Made by a program: the position numbers and the translations under genes. Below are positions 49,175 through 61,309 of a DNA stretch of 64,000 nt, in pieces. The stretch lies in NCBI GenBank assembly GCA_022747635.1, contig JAKTNV010000117.1, forward strand, positions 124,001 to 188,000, in the 5' to 3' direction. The notes below the pieces were generated by a model. It was given only the letters and a program-made list of their open reading frames with translations. It ran no database searches and was not told the origin of the DNA. Numbering within the stretch: position 1 is the first letter of the stretch; each line of letters starts with the position of its first letter. The DNA is from Hetaerina americana. Lineage: Eukaryota > Arthropoda > Insecta > Odonata > Calopterygidae.

Positions 49175-51199
49175 GGGCATTTTAATGGCAGACAGCAGCA
49201 AAAGTATTTGTGCGGATGACAACCTCAACGGTAACCAAAAGCAAATCATTTCGCATTTGCCATCAGTCAAGTATAAGATAAAACAAAAAGAGCTTTATAT
49301 GTTGTCTGCAAGATCATTTTTTGTAAATTTAAAGGCAATTAATTATACTTTTAATATTACTTACAGTAATATAACTCTCATTAGCGATCAATTTTGGTAC
49401 TAGTCATGCACATCGAAATAATTGTTCTCATTTCATTCGTTATATAAATTTTTTTTAATGTAAAAATTCAAAAAAATATTGTACAAACAACAATTAATTT
49501 GAGTACAGTCCAAACAAAAATCCTTAATTTAGACCAGGGTCATGAAAATACAATGAAATTCAAGATAATGGTAGATAAGAAGGTCGTGGGGGGGAATGAT
49601 AATGCTGGGGGACGGGAGTGACATGGGGAAACCATGACACAATTTATAAATGCGCCAGTGACTCGAACGTCATTGCGATTGGGTAACTCAAAAGTATGGC
49701 TGAAAGTCACCACCCCAATACGTGTTTCGGTTGAGTACAGCAAAACTAGAATTTATCCCTCCATCTCTAATCTCATATCTAAAATATCTTATGGCCCATT
49801 ATGGTGGAGAAAACGAAGACATTCCCATTATTACGTTCTTGAATAGTAGGAGAGATCCATCTCGCTCAGGAGACGACCGAAGAATGCAACGACTCAGAAA
49901 ATGAAGAGATTGATCGCTTAAGCTTTCGTGATGCTTCCACATCAGATATTTCCAATTCCAAGTTCTACGAGGGGCTATATTTCATCATATTTCGGTCTAC
50001 GGGTGGGATTTTGAAAACCCAAGAAGAGCATGGGAGTTGAAACATCCAATTAAAACAGGGACCAAAAATAAAATGCAGATAACTTAAAGAGTAACCGGTT
50101 AGCAGAAATCTGTGTCCCAATAACAACAAAAACTTGACACCAGGCATCTCTTGTGGCACCAACGCAGAAAGATAGCTAGTAATAATAAGAACTCTAAAAA
50201 TATATTAACAATGGGGAACAAAAATGCGCAGTAAAGAAAAAAACCAAGAGCACCTATGGTGTCGCACAATTTGTTATAAAGGCTTAAAGCTATAAGAGAT
50301 TAAGAGTACTTTCTGCATACATGAGTAACATTGACACGGAGGTTTAATGAGAATGAAGAATTAGGACATAAAGACTCTCGAGACCTCCCTTTATTCAAGG
50401 GTGTTTCTGCTACCTTTCAGTGTTTCTAGCCTTTCTGCCCCAAAAAAAGTTTATAAACGATTATGTCCCTCACAAGGTGAAAATTGTTACTACAGCTATT
50501 AAAACTACAGCAGCAAGCAGATTATGTGATATTGTTCCCACTTTAAATGTTTCTTTTTGAGGTTTCATATGTGAAACAAACGAAACCTACCCGCACCATG
50601 TTGTGTGAAACGTTTTTAACGCAATTTTCCTGCTATGTTAACTTCCACGTTTAAAGCCCTCCACCTTAAGCTTAAGCAGTAAAGTTTCCAAATGGTTTTC
50701 ATACAAAGAGAAAAAAATACTAACACACCGGAGATTTTCACCGAGGGATGATTATGAAGAAAAAGAAGTAAAATATCTACTATTGGATCAAGAAATACTA
50801 ATACCCTTTCCTATCAGCAGCTGCAGATATCACAACAATGTCGCAGTAAATTCACGACAGAAGGTAAAGAAACGTAGAAACAGGATTGTTTCGCATTCAT
50901 TATATACACAACTAGTTACTAATTACGTGTTTTGTGCTAGGTTACGATTAATGTCGGAAGTCATTGGTACTTTATGCTTCCTAGTTGACTGCCAGACCTC
51001 ATTAGGGCAATAACAGCGACATACTGGACTAATTAAAAACTATTAAATATTTTTCTTAAACAAAAATTGGAATTACTATACTTCATTACAAACATTACCG
51101 GGAGACAAACACTTTTTCCAACGCCGAATAATTTAATCTTGCCACGCAGAACATTGTATGGCGTTTATTCCATCCACAAATGCAAAATAAATAACGAGA
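49175..51199. other. Non-coding stretch, nothing recognised
   Basis: AT-rich with short frames. No element identified. Confidence 0.45.
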
Positions 51200-51940
51200 A
51201 TGAAAGTGGAGCAGTTACGACTGCCATGGAGGGAAGAGAGGGAAGGGATCGAAGCCGCGATACCATTAATTAGCAAGCCTGCCGATATCGAAATAGGACA
51301 GGGTGACGATAGCCCTTTCACAAGAGGGTGATGGTGGCACCCTCTTCACAGGGAGGTGTACATCAAGGTCTCCGCTCGGGAAAAAAACGTAACCCTCATT
51401 ATTTGGCTAAGCACCAACCTCGATCCTGAGATCATTACGACAGGCATTATTCGGGAGGTGGCATTGCTAAGAGGTGAGTGTAACTATTTGAAGCCTGCAG
51501 GGCATAAAGGGAGGGACATCGCGGATGCATTCCAAACAATTTACGACGTCCATACGGGTTCCAAGTGATAAAGCAATATTCTGTTAATCTGAATCCTTGG
51601 ATATCATGTTTTCAACATCACCCTTGACACAGAAAATAACGATATAGAGCATGATGTCGGGTAAGCTGATATCATCCAAAATGCGTCCAAGGGGTGTGCC
51701 ACTCGATACCGAAAATGCGGTCAAATTGCAAAGCCCTACTACATATGCGGTACCGGCACATCGGCACTTTTTCCATACTCAATTTACGAGAAAGCTAACT
51801 GCGATGCTCAAATAGTTCGTACAGCCTAAAGCGTCAACCTCGTTCCGCTTACGCTATGGCCAATATTTCTCCTGCACCACCTACAAGCAGAATCGGTTAT
51901 TTTGTTTGGCCTTGACTAAATTAGAACAACAAACTGTGCT
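51200..51940 (+). pseudogene. Eroded protein-like reading frame, family unknown
   Basis: One frame, from ATG 51200, reads MKVEQLRLPWREEREGIEAA and continues into PLISKPADIEIGQGDDSPFT before a TGA. It resumes in phase as VYIKVSAREKNVTLIIWLST, then ALLRGECNYLKPAGHKGRDI and IADAFQTIYDVHTGSK (to 51568). After two stops, and two more single stops at 51596 and 51671, the same phase gives ADIIQNASKGCATRYRKCGQ and YYICGTGTSALFPYSIYEKA, with four cysteines spaced as in a secreted or structural protein. The alternating hydrophobic pattern and higher local GC look like decayed coding sequence. However, six or so stops in about 245 codons is only modestly below chance. I do not recognise the family, and no host-gene structure is seen. 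Confidence 0.28.
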
Positions 51941-52579
51941 AAGGGCTACGGCAGAGTGTATGCCTGATCTAAGGAGTGAATTGGGGCGATCGTGAAGAAA
52001 CCGTCGCCTGAAAATATGATAACTATCATCATCGCATTGTAATCACGACAACGCAGTGGCCTAAATCGCTCAGGGGTGTATACAAACTAGGCACGGGACA
52101 GAAGAGGGCGTCAATAAATTATTCCGCTGAAATAAATGACAAAATTGCCCAAATTTTTTATTAACATCGATTGATGCAATTACTTTACACCAATTAATCA
52201 CCTCTGATTTTCGACATTCACAAGTAATGCAATGAGCAATACGTGTAATCGTATACACGACTGCAGGTCCAGCTTACACACTAGAAATGTAATCACTTTT
52301 CATTAATTATAGGGCCATCTAAAATAAATAATTCTCCACCAAAACATCCATACGCTCGAGAATTTAAGAGTAACAGATTTTTACAAAATTTTTAGTGCAT
52401 GGCATCGTTATTTCATTCAAATAATGCGGGCATAAATTAAGTGGCCATAATTCGATAAAGCATTGATTTGTACGATGAGCGAGTAAATTTCTACTAACTG
52501 TCACTGAATTTTAGGCTTTCCAACGGTTTTCATCATTTCGCATTGTGTATGTTAGACTAAATATACATTAACTGTTAAA

Positions 52580-52665
52580 CAACAACAACAGCACCAATTC
52601 CCGAGGTGAAATGGACACCCGCGACCTCTTCATTAGTTGGCGAGCAGGTGGCCTACCGATGTTTG
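52580..52665 (-). mobile_element. Possible tRNA-derived SINE fragment (minus strand)
   Basis: Read on the minus strand, GTAGGCCACCTGCTCGCCAA, then GAAGAGGTCGCGGGTGTCCA and CACCTCGGGAATTGG, then GTTGTTGTTG. This looks like a degraded A-box/B-box head with a (GTT)n tail. The B box (GGGTGTCC) is poor and no target duplication was found. Confidence 0.35.
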
Positions 52666-54525
52666 TTATTAATTAACCGGTACCATTGGACGGCTTATTT
52701 CATCTTTTCATGTCATTTCATTTTTCATGCATCCGTCATGTTCGAAAAATCCAAACATTTTTTTAATAACTTACTTACAGCTACAGGTTTATCCCTCTAC
52801 TGAAGTGCCCAAAATATCTCTTTTTCAATATTACAAACTGTGTGAAATGGCAAATTTATTGATTGAAAAATATTTAAAACCAAACTTGTTCGTCGTTGGT
52901 CACAAATTAATCTATATCTACTCAACAGAAATTTTATATCGCAAAAAACGATTTTCCAAAAATACCCTGCATAGATTCGGAGACACCATTTAAAACAAAG
53001 CAGCTAAATTCATGCAAATAATTCGCTCGTCTTTCAAGACTTGACAATTCCAAATATTCTCAGTAACTATTAGTTACAGCAGGACGACCCCATCCGTAGA
53101 GGAATCTTTTATCTTTTTTTTAAGTTAACATCTTCCCTGGGATTCAACGGCAACAAACTTAAAAACCATTGACCCAAATGCGTAATTGCGCCCGATGTGT
53201 TCATTTTTGCATTCCTAGCTGAAAAAATTAAGCTAGATGGGGGAAATGTGGACTTAAAATAAGGATTTTTATGTGTTCCTTCCAATCATCCACGTCTCTG
53301 CCATTCCACTCAAAAGGAAAAAAAAACATAACTGGCAGTAAATCCGGTCAGGCAGAATTCTTCATTTCCTCGTCGTTTTTCTCAAAATTGTATTCCAATG
53401 TCGATGTCGTTATTTGCATTTTCCAAAAGACGCACGGAGAAATGTGTACCAATGGGACCTAGTGATACAATTACAAGCGGAAATAAAGGAACTCGGGTAA
53501 TTTTAATCTATTATTTTCTGAGATACAGCTCAGCGAGACATCATTTTTATCGACCAGCCTCGCACTTTACCGAACATTTGTAATAATAATAATGAATTTT
53601 ATTACGACCATGTGATAAATTGCTTCCAAATTCCAAAAATATAATGAAAACAAAATTATATAATTAAAAAAATAGCAAAAATAAAAACATACACGTATAT
53701 CCCTACACTGATGTGAGAATATAAGTCAGGCGCTGAGGAGAAAATCCATTTTTTTACAATTTAATCGCCGGCACTCTTGGCGGAACAATATTAGCTTACA
53801 TTTTTATACTGTACTCAACAAAATTAATCGAAAATGAATGCTAATATCAGACCAAAGAGGGCATGCAAAAAAGGAAAAAATATTAAATGATCTACAGTAC
53901 ATATTTTCGCGCTATGCGCTGCAATTGCACCCTTTCTCAGAATAGTGAAATGATAGGAGTAGGTGCTTCGTTATTATATTTAGGGATCGAGTAATATATG
54001 CTGACAAGAGCACGCAACTCGATTGATAAAAATTACAACTGTCGCTAAATGAATACCTCCCAAATAAGTAACAATGCGTTCCCTGAAAGTAAGACATTGG
54101 TAACATAACATATTACATTGGAAAAATCACATATAGTATATAACCTAGTTGAACGATCCTGCCATATCCACAGCCACACACTTATAGCCTTCACGAATTG
54201 AGATAGGCTCACTTTGCCATCTGCAGGCGAACGCCTGACAGAGCCCCCTTGCTCACTGCAGGTAAATCGGGATAAATCCTTATTTTCACCATGGTTCATC
54301 AATTGAAGGATTTTACCTAGTCCAGAAAAGTTGTTGGTCTAATCCTATTACTGGAGCGCCCTTCAAATACACCCGATTGTGCTGACACGGCCGTTTGTCG
54401 AAACATGCTCATGTAGTTACCTATGCACACGACCCGGAAAGACGCGAGACTCGGACTCGGCGCAAAAGAAGCTAAACCCATCGGAGCCACTTGCGAGCAC
54501 AACTGGGTCGACCCCGAGATACATC
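52666..54525. other. Non-coding stretch, nothing recognised
   Basis: AT-rich, short frames only. Confidence 0.5.
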
Positions 54526-54529
54526 GGGA

Positions 54530-54850
54530 GGGAGTTGGGCGGAGTGGGCGGGGAGAGACGTGTAGGCAAGGAGAATTGACGTGATGTGGAGGCGGTGGGA
54601 GAGGGAGAGATGAGGGGACGTGGAAGGGGTTCAGAAGGAGAGAGGGTATTGTCCAGTCCACTAATACGCACGCAAAAACACACACATACGCACGCGCACA
54701 AACACAAGGGAAACGCAAATTAAAAAAGAGAGGAGGAAATTTTACTAAGCCGGAGGAGAGGTTGAAAGGGAGGGATAGAGAAAGAGAGAGAGACGAGAGA
54801 CAAAGCAGCAGCGTTTGAGTTGGGGGAGGGGTTTTGAACCGTTACATAGT
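54530..54850. repeat. G/A-rich island with CA/CG-rich inner part
   Basis: Plus-strand GGGAGAGGGAGAG composition, a CACACACATACGCACGCGCA stretch at about 54678-54697, and AGAGAGAGAGACGAGAGAC at about 54783-54801. The 133- and 96-codon minus frames (54317-54718, 54417-54707) overlap in different phases and reflect composition. Confidence 0.55.
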
Positions 54851-56447
54851 TCCTTATGAAGGGCTCTGCCTACGGGGTAGGAGTGGAACTCATAAGCAGT
54901 AAGGGCCGTAGTACTAACTATTACACGTCGTCGAGCTGGTGAAGGGAGACGAGAAGAGGAGAAGTTATATAGAACGGAATAATCTTAACGGACAGTTATA
55001 AACGAGGAACGGTATTAGTGCGGCGGACTGCCCATTCCTTGGATTCCCCTCAGCAGGTTGGAGAGACCGACGAGAAAAACACGCAGTGAAGAGTGTAAGT
55101 AAACTGATCCCAACAAAACACAGTTAAAAAAATCATATTTAGCTATATGAGAAAAAACTTATAGTCTGCGGGCAATAAATTCAACAGTTAATACATCAAT
55201 GATGACCTATGAAATATGCTTGCAGCGAACCCTAATATATACTCAACCTGGTGGCACTACACAGAAATCAAGTCTATTGAATGAGTAAGAATTTCCCAAC
55301 GATAAAACGCACAAAAAATTACTTCAAGTGGATATGATCGCATCAGCTTTCTGAGGCAAATCCTTACAGCCGCAGAAGTTACTCCAATAACCAGATGAGC
55401 TAAGGGCGTTATTCACCATAAGGCATGCGATGAGTTGGTCATAACTATATTCACCGGACATAAATTCAGTGTAATTACGAGTTTGAGAACGGGGGAAATG
55501 CGCAAGAAAATAATGGCGTAGCTATTAGGCACCGAGTGTGACTCACGATAATATAGTCTTACCCTATTATCCCAAGTCACTTATAGTGACTTACAGCAAT
55601 ACAGTAATTGGTCAGCGATTACGAGTTACGCCCAGAGGGCGCGGAACTTTTTCTACAATTTCTGAATGCCTGGAACATTTATGAGTGAAATTCAAGGACA
55701 ATGTCAGAAATTAGGTTAATTGTTTAGATTCCTGGGTGTATTTTCAAAATATATGTCGTCAATCACGCTTCCACATATCACCTGCAATACGGGTATATCA
55801 ATCACTCACGAAACAGGTTGATTAATTATGACAGTGTGATAAACCTTGTGCCTCAGACTTCCAGGGATAATTACACTAAGTACTTTCCACAAAACAGCCA
55901 AGGAAGATCACTGAATGCGAAGACTTCGGGACATACTTTTTCCGAAGCATGGGTGACCGACACAGGCACAGAGTAGGTTAAGTCCATATTTTCCTAATTG
56001 GCAGCGTACCTTTCGATTCCGATGAATATTTTCGCAAAAAGCCAAAAATATTTATTTAAAAGTATTCATCCATTGCACCTGTTGTTCCTGGAACGTTTGA
56101 TTCCATTTATAATTTTCTATTGTTGATAGTAATATTTTACAAAAATGAATAATTATACTCTCGCAGTTCTAAATTCGCTCATTTTTAGCAGGTTTTCATG
56201 CGGAAATAAGAACAAATGGTAGCGATAGTAATGTATAACTGATATGCAAATAAAAGCAATATTACCGTTAATACTATCTATGTATATGAATACATGCAAG
56301 TGTTGAACTAGTGCAAGTTACAACGCAGCTTAATATGAAACTCACGACAAATACCCAAAGTTTTCGGCGTCAAGAAATCAAATATGTACACGCGATTCCA
56401 AGAGCAACGGGAAGTTAAAACTATCCTATGAAATAAAATTAGTATCC
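54851..56447. other. Non-coding stretch, nothing recognised
   Basis: A small hairpin AAGTCACT-TAT-AGTGACTT lies at about 55574-55592. No other structure found. Confidence 0.45.
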
Positions 56448-56734
56448 CAAGACACGACGACCCAGAGGGCCCGGGTTCAAATCCCGGCGGTGTTGAATAT
56501 TTTTCAATGGTATCTCGATCCCTACTTGAGGTGCCTCGTGGAGGGCACTTTGAGTGAGTACGCCGTCCATCGGATGGGATGTTAAGCTGTGGACCCCTTG
56601 GCGCCTTTCGTTAAGAGTAGGCTAATGCGGACGCCGGGTTTCTCTCCACCCTTCATCCACTCCTGCCCATCCCAAATGGCGCACCTCAGCTGTCGGTCGC
56701 CTCCCCTGTATATTACTACTACAAGACACGACGA
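56448..56734 (+). mobile_element. tRNA-derived SINE, family 2 (plus strand), 13-bp target duplication
   Basis: CAAGACACGACGA at 56448-56460 and 56722-56734 bounds a 261-bp insert. It begins CCCAGAGGGCCCGGGTTCAA (B box GGTTCAAATCC), so the A box is missing and the copy is 5'-truncated, as expected when target-primed reverse transcription stops early. The body matches the 15.5 kb copy: TACTTGAGGTGCC, GTCCATCGGATGGGATGTTA, TTGGCGCCTTTCGTTAAGAG, CGGTCGCCTCCCCT, and the end TATTACTACTAC. The frame at 56589-56831 lies partly inside it and is not a gene. Confidence 0.9.
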
Positions 56735-56979
56735 TCGTCATGAATTTAGTAAACTTCAAAAGAAGTGGCTAATTACCGCAAATATTTTCAACAGGAATAT
56801 ACGCCCCGATAATCCTCACACACTCAGATGAGCGAGTCGACATGCAGGCATTTTCAAATGGCCACAGAAAAGGGCATTGCGTCATAAACTCTTTGGGCAC
56901 CCTTAGGAGGTCATGCAAAAACACGTTATTGCTGCTAATAAACTTAATGGATGGGCGAGAAAATTCGACTGTGGCTCAC

Positions 56980-57290
56980 AAAGCTATCGAGATATTGCGA
57001 ATGCAGTTTTTCCGCGCCAACTGCGACAACATCAAACGCCCCGAATCCATTAGGTTGATACAGTGGCGAGGGCGAGGAGAGCACGCGCCTCGAGAGTCCA
57101 CTCGCTTCATTAACGATCGACAATGACACATGCTTCTCCGGTCGGTTAGGTCGCGGGTCACGTGACCGCCGGGTCGGTGACGTCACGCTCCCCGCATCCG
57201 AACGCCCACACGATCCCACAAACGAAGCACGTGTTGCGGCAAAGGTGGATGCATTTATTCCGCAAGCATCCAGCGAAAGAGAGGGTGAAT

Positions 57291-57329
<39 letters not shown>

Positions 57330-57560
57330 CGGGAAGGGGGGAAGGGGAGGGAGGGCGGGAAAGAGAGAGGGTGAGGCTGAGTGAGGAGGCTACTACGCCC
57401 TTTTCCGAGGCAGCAGCGTCGCCCCTACCTGCCATGCACAGGTGACGGTCGAGACGAGACGAAAAAAAGCAGCAACGGCGCGTGACTCGCGGGAAAACAA
57501 CGCTCTTCCGTTGGCGAATACAGGGCGTTAATACGCAAGATGGGAGTCGAGAACTACTCA
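56980..57560. promoter_or_regulatory. CpG-rich candidate regulatory region
   Basis: CG dinucleotides are frequent (CCGCGCC, GCGAGGGCGAGG, TCGCGGGTCACGTGACCGCC). A 12-bp palindromic E-box context GGTCACGTGACC lies at 57156-57167, and a CRE-type TGACGTCA at 57178-57185, 10 bp further on. These are binding sites for bHLH-type and CREB/ATF-type factors respectively. Such clustered palindromes in a CpG-rich stretch suit a promoter or enhancer. No start site or first exon could be assigned. The 207-codon minus frame crossing the region runs through the microsatellite and is rejected. Confidence 0.42.
57291..57329. repeat. (GT)12 followed by (GA)n microsatellite
   Basis: GT dinucleotides occupy 57291-57314 and GA dinucleotides 57315-57328, followed by GGGAAGGGG-type purine sequence to about 57370. 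Confidence 0.95.
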
Positions 57561-59335
57561 TCGTCAATACAACCGTTCGTTATCCTCCTTCCGCATCCCT
57601 CGATAAAGCCCCATTCGCGAACAATTGACGTGCCCACCCGTATCGGAAAACCACGTAAAAAACTGATGAAAATGAAAGGGACTGTCGTCCTTCCCGTGGC
57701 GCTTCGGTGAATAAACGTGGAATATCTCCCGAAAATTTTTCAAGGGAGTGGCAATGCTAACGTCCAAAGCTTGTAACGATCACCAAATACTATCACAAAA
57801 CCACAGAAATGAAATAGAACCGATACACTAGTATTTCGATCTAGCCTGCTTTTGGTTTCTTTACCCTACTGAAGTAACCTCCAATAGTAATCAAACGTTA
57901 AGGACATTGCACAAATTAAGTAACTATAACGAGAGGGTTGTATGCCTCTTATCAGGCAGCTTCCCTCAACAACAACCTAACACATTTCTGCTCATTAAAC
58001 CCTTGCTGCAGATGGCAATGCTGCAAACCTAAAATGTTGAAAAAGCGCACATATCGTGGATCGACAAGTTATGAAGTACGAAGGTACAATGTACCTGAGG
58101 GTGAGCACACCTGTCTTGATACCGACGCAAATGAAGGGATTTTTATAGCCTTTTATATCGTCTTCCTTTAACGACCCGTCAACTTTTAATGAGTACTTAT
58201 TTCCGAATCCCCTGTTACCTCCCTAAAAAAAACACTTTAGCGGGAAAACTTAACGACTCCGGAACATCTTAGCCCGTTTTTCTTTTCACTTTTTTGCCAC
58301 AAAAGTTCGCAATGCAGTCACACCCATTTTTCCCGACGCAAATAAATACATTCATTTTTTCCCTGTTGACCGCGGAGCAAAAAGGGTGTGGTTGCTGACG
58401 CGTTAATTTCGGAAACGGGGCAAAAAAATACGGGGAGCGGGTTGAAGGTTCCTGGGGATCGCGGTGTAGCATAAAAAAAGAAGACGGGCGGCGGCTGATT
58501 CAACGCAGTATGGAGGAAATGGGGATTATATGGGGATAAAATGGACGTCCAAGAGGGGAGGACACGCCCAACCCAGCCTACTCCGGTATCCCCTGCTTTC
58601 ATTCGGCCTACGCACGGAGGTAGCTGGCGGGAAAATGAAGGGAAAGGAAGCCACCACATGCGAGAGATGAGGCCGGAAGAAGAAAGGTAATAGGGCCAGT
58701 AAGAAAAATAAATAGAGGAACAGAACATGCAATATTATTAGTAATGCAAAAACATTTTGTCATCACTTCGGTCAAACAGAACGTTTTGAGCATAAATTCC
58801 ACAAAGGAATAAACAACGCATATCTTAAAGGCTTTCTAAGGAAAGAAATTTTAGTAATTATACGGTTCCATTACGGCTTTAAAAGTTCCAAATTAACATG
58901 ATAAATTATTCAAATCTACATTTTGTTGTGCTCACTTATTAAAGGTCAATAACGGTTACTATTAATATTTAATGTATTTTTATTTATAATAAGTACAAAA
59001 TTAAGCAAATAATAGTTTACTTACTACCATTAATGTTTACAGAAGACTAAATTATAACAATTTTATATTATTAATCAAGAGTTATACTCCAATAGTCAAC
59101 TCATAACCATTTCATGTGTATTACACCTCATACGCTACACTGAAAACGTTTTTCTACCTCTCATGACGTAAACTGCAAATACCCAGTATCAAGAGTGAGA
59201 AGCGCATTAACAGCTTCGTGACTTACGAACAGTACGAAAGTTACCGGCTTTTGGGAAGAGGATATCAAAAAGTAGGAATAAAGAAGGAAAGAGCCGAGAG
59301 AAAATGAAAGCATTAAGGACCAGAGGTCAAACAGC
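57561..59335. other. Non-coding stretch, nothing recognised
   Basis: Frames at 57938-58171 plus and 58318-58728 minus show no domain. AT-rich after 58700. Confidence 0.45.
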
Positions 59336-59339
59336 ACAC

Positions 59340-59580
59340 AAAATGGTTAGTCACGGAACGATGGTGGTTAATGGAGAAAGACTGCGCGGAGAGTGAAAGG
59401 GGATGTTTTAGGAAGGAAGGGGATTCGCGAGAAAGAGTATGCGCCCGGGAAGGGGGCAACACGAAATGGGTTCAGGGAAAGCAGACCGCGAGGGGTGTGA
59501 AGGGGACCGAGGCGGGGGTGGGGGTCGTCCCAGATTAATCTGGAACCGCAAGGAATGACAAAAAACGGGAAAATATGGGG
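59340..59580. repeat. G/A-rich island
   Basis: Plus-strand GGGGACCGAGGCGGGGGTGG-type composition. The minus frames (59368-59664, 59408-59590) are compositional. Confidence 0.5.
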
Positions 59581-60740
59581 GCGTAACCAAAATGTTATTA
59601 CATACATTCCGTGAAGAAATGCGGTTATCGTTATCAGGACGGCAGAAGTGACTACCGCAAACATTTGACCATGAGCATAAAATACATGAGATAGTGGTGG
59701 GAACTAAATTTGGACCAGATCGAAAACTTTTTCACGAACTATTTCGTTTTGATAATATTACTATTCAAAAGTACCATGAATTTTCGAACATCCCGATTAA
59801 TATTACATTTGGCATACATTTCCCTATGCAACATTATTTTGGATAGAGCGAGGAAAAATTCTCGTACTACAGCATTTCTTCTGCAAAAATTTTAACGTGC
59901 ACACACTAGGTTATCTAGTCCCTGGAATAACTAAACCGTGGATTTTATGCAAATATATTTTCAACGGAGTACTCGACTACGCATACAAACTCACTATCAT
60001 TCGAAACTCCCTTGGCCAATAAAAATTACCCTAATTACATCCAACTAATAACTGATGCAACCCTGGTATTCACATTAGGTCTCACTTAGAAGTATTTCCT
60101 CTTATGGAAGCCAAAATTATCCATCCTTGCGACTTATCACATTATTCCCATAATTATTCGGAGAGCAACTTTTCCTTAGTGACCCAATGCATAAAACTCG
60201 ACGAGTATTTGATACATTTTTTAGAAAATGACCGAACTTCGAAAACAACATAAACCATTTTCCCCAAACCAAGACGTAAATGGAGTTAAATAAAAATATT
60301 TGGACAAATTAACAACTGAGATACTAGTATTTCTCTCTCCGGTAACAATTCATCTTAATTTTCGAGAAAATATATTTGAAATTCATCATTTAAATTTAGC
60401 ATTCCCATAAAAAGACTCTTTCGTGGCGGGGAAGGGGTGATTTGCATCTCGAAATTATAGGAGGACATACGGAAAAAAAGAAATGGAACGGCTTCATTTC
60501 TAGTGGAGTGAATGACAGGAGCATCGAAACCGTGGGATTTGTTAGCAGGGAAGGAAAAGCAATGGAAAAGGGTTGTGAAGCCATTACGAACGTTGATTCC
60601 TTCGGCACGCGATGGATCCAAGAGAAGGGGAAGAAAGGCGGAGGGAAGGGGGATGGGGCAGAATCGTTTGTTCAGAGAACGGAACAAGTCATAGGGCTGG
60701 AATCCTTCCGATTTAAAAGGCATGTCACATGACGTAGAGG
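59581..60740. other. Non-coding stretch upstream of the LINE fragment
   Basis: Nothing recognised apart from a purine-rich patch at about 60600-60660 that produces overlapping frames on both strands. Confidence 0.45.
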
Positions 60741-60751
60741 AAGATAGCTAA

Positions 60752-61306
60752 GGTTCAGGCATACTCGACGATGAGATAGAAAGGGCATTAAGAATAATGA
60801 AATCAAATAAGGCCGTGGGGGTAGACAGCATTCCTGCAGAACTAATGAAAGCTTTAGGAAAATGTGGGAGGAAGAGTCTATATGGACTGATTCGTAGTAT
60901 CTATGAGGAAGGAATCTGGCTGGAAGACTTTGTGAGATCAGTGTTAGTTCCTATTCCGAAAAAGGTAAAGGCTACATCAGGTGAGGACCACAGAACAATA
61001 AGGTTGATTTCCCATGCAGCTTAAGTTGCTCTCAGGCAAATGATTACAGGACGTATTTGCCTGTTTTGTAGATTTCGAAAAGGCGTTTGATAGAGTGAAT
61101 TGGGAAAAACTAATACGTATTACGAGGAAAGAAGTAGATTGGAGGCTTTTGAAATGTGGGTGTGGAGAAGAATGAAGAAGGTGAAATGGACCGAAAGGAA
61201 AGCAAATGAGGAAGTACTGGGTATGGTGGGCGAGGAGAGATTAAAAGAGAATGCGTTAATATTAAGAACTAAATGGCAATATCACACCAGCAAAATTTAT
61301 TGCTGA
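60752..61306 (+). pseudogene. Dead non-LTR retrotransposon (LINE) reverse-transcriptase fragment
   Basis: Frame 1 (60752-61022) reads GSGILDDEIERALRIMKSNK, then AVGVDSIPAELMKALGKCGR, GLIRSIYEEGIWLEDFVRSV and LVPIPKKVKATSGEDHRTIR-LISHAA. This is the conserved N-terminal block of LINE reverse transcriptases (usually NKAAGVDGIPAEL and DYRPISL-like). A second frame from 61053 gives VFACFVDFEKAFDRVNWEKL, the block carrying the first catalytic aspartate (F-V-D-F-E-K-A-F-D). A third piece, back in the first phase (about 61131-61306), reads EAFEMWVWRRMKKVKWTERK, as in the C-terminal part of such proteins. The YADD box and everything between are deleted. Stops, frameshifts and the large internal deletion make it non-functional. 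The clade is not assigned. Confidence 0.9.
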
Positions 61307-61309
61307 CTT

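Noticed and set aside
56944..57567. 207-codon minus frame, the longest non-transposon frame in the window after the mariner
   Set aside because: Runs through the (GT)n(GA)n microsatellite (HTHTHTH, SLSLS) and a CpG-rich region; no domain.
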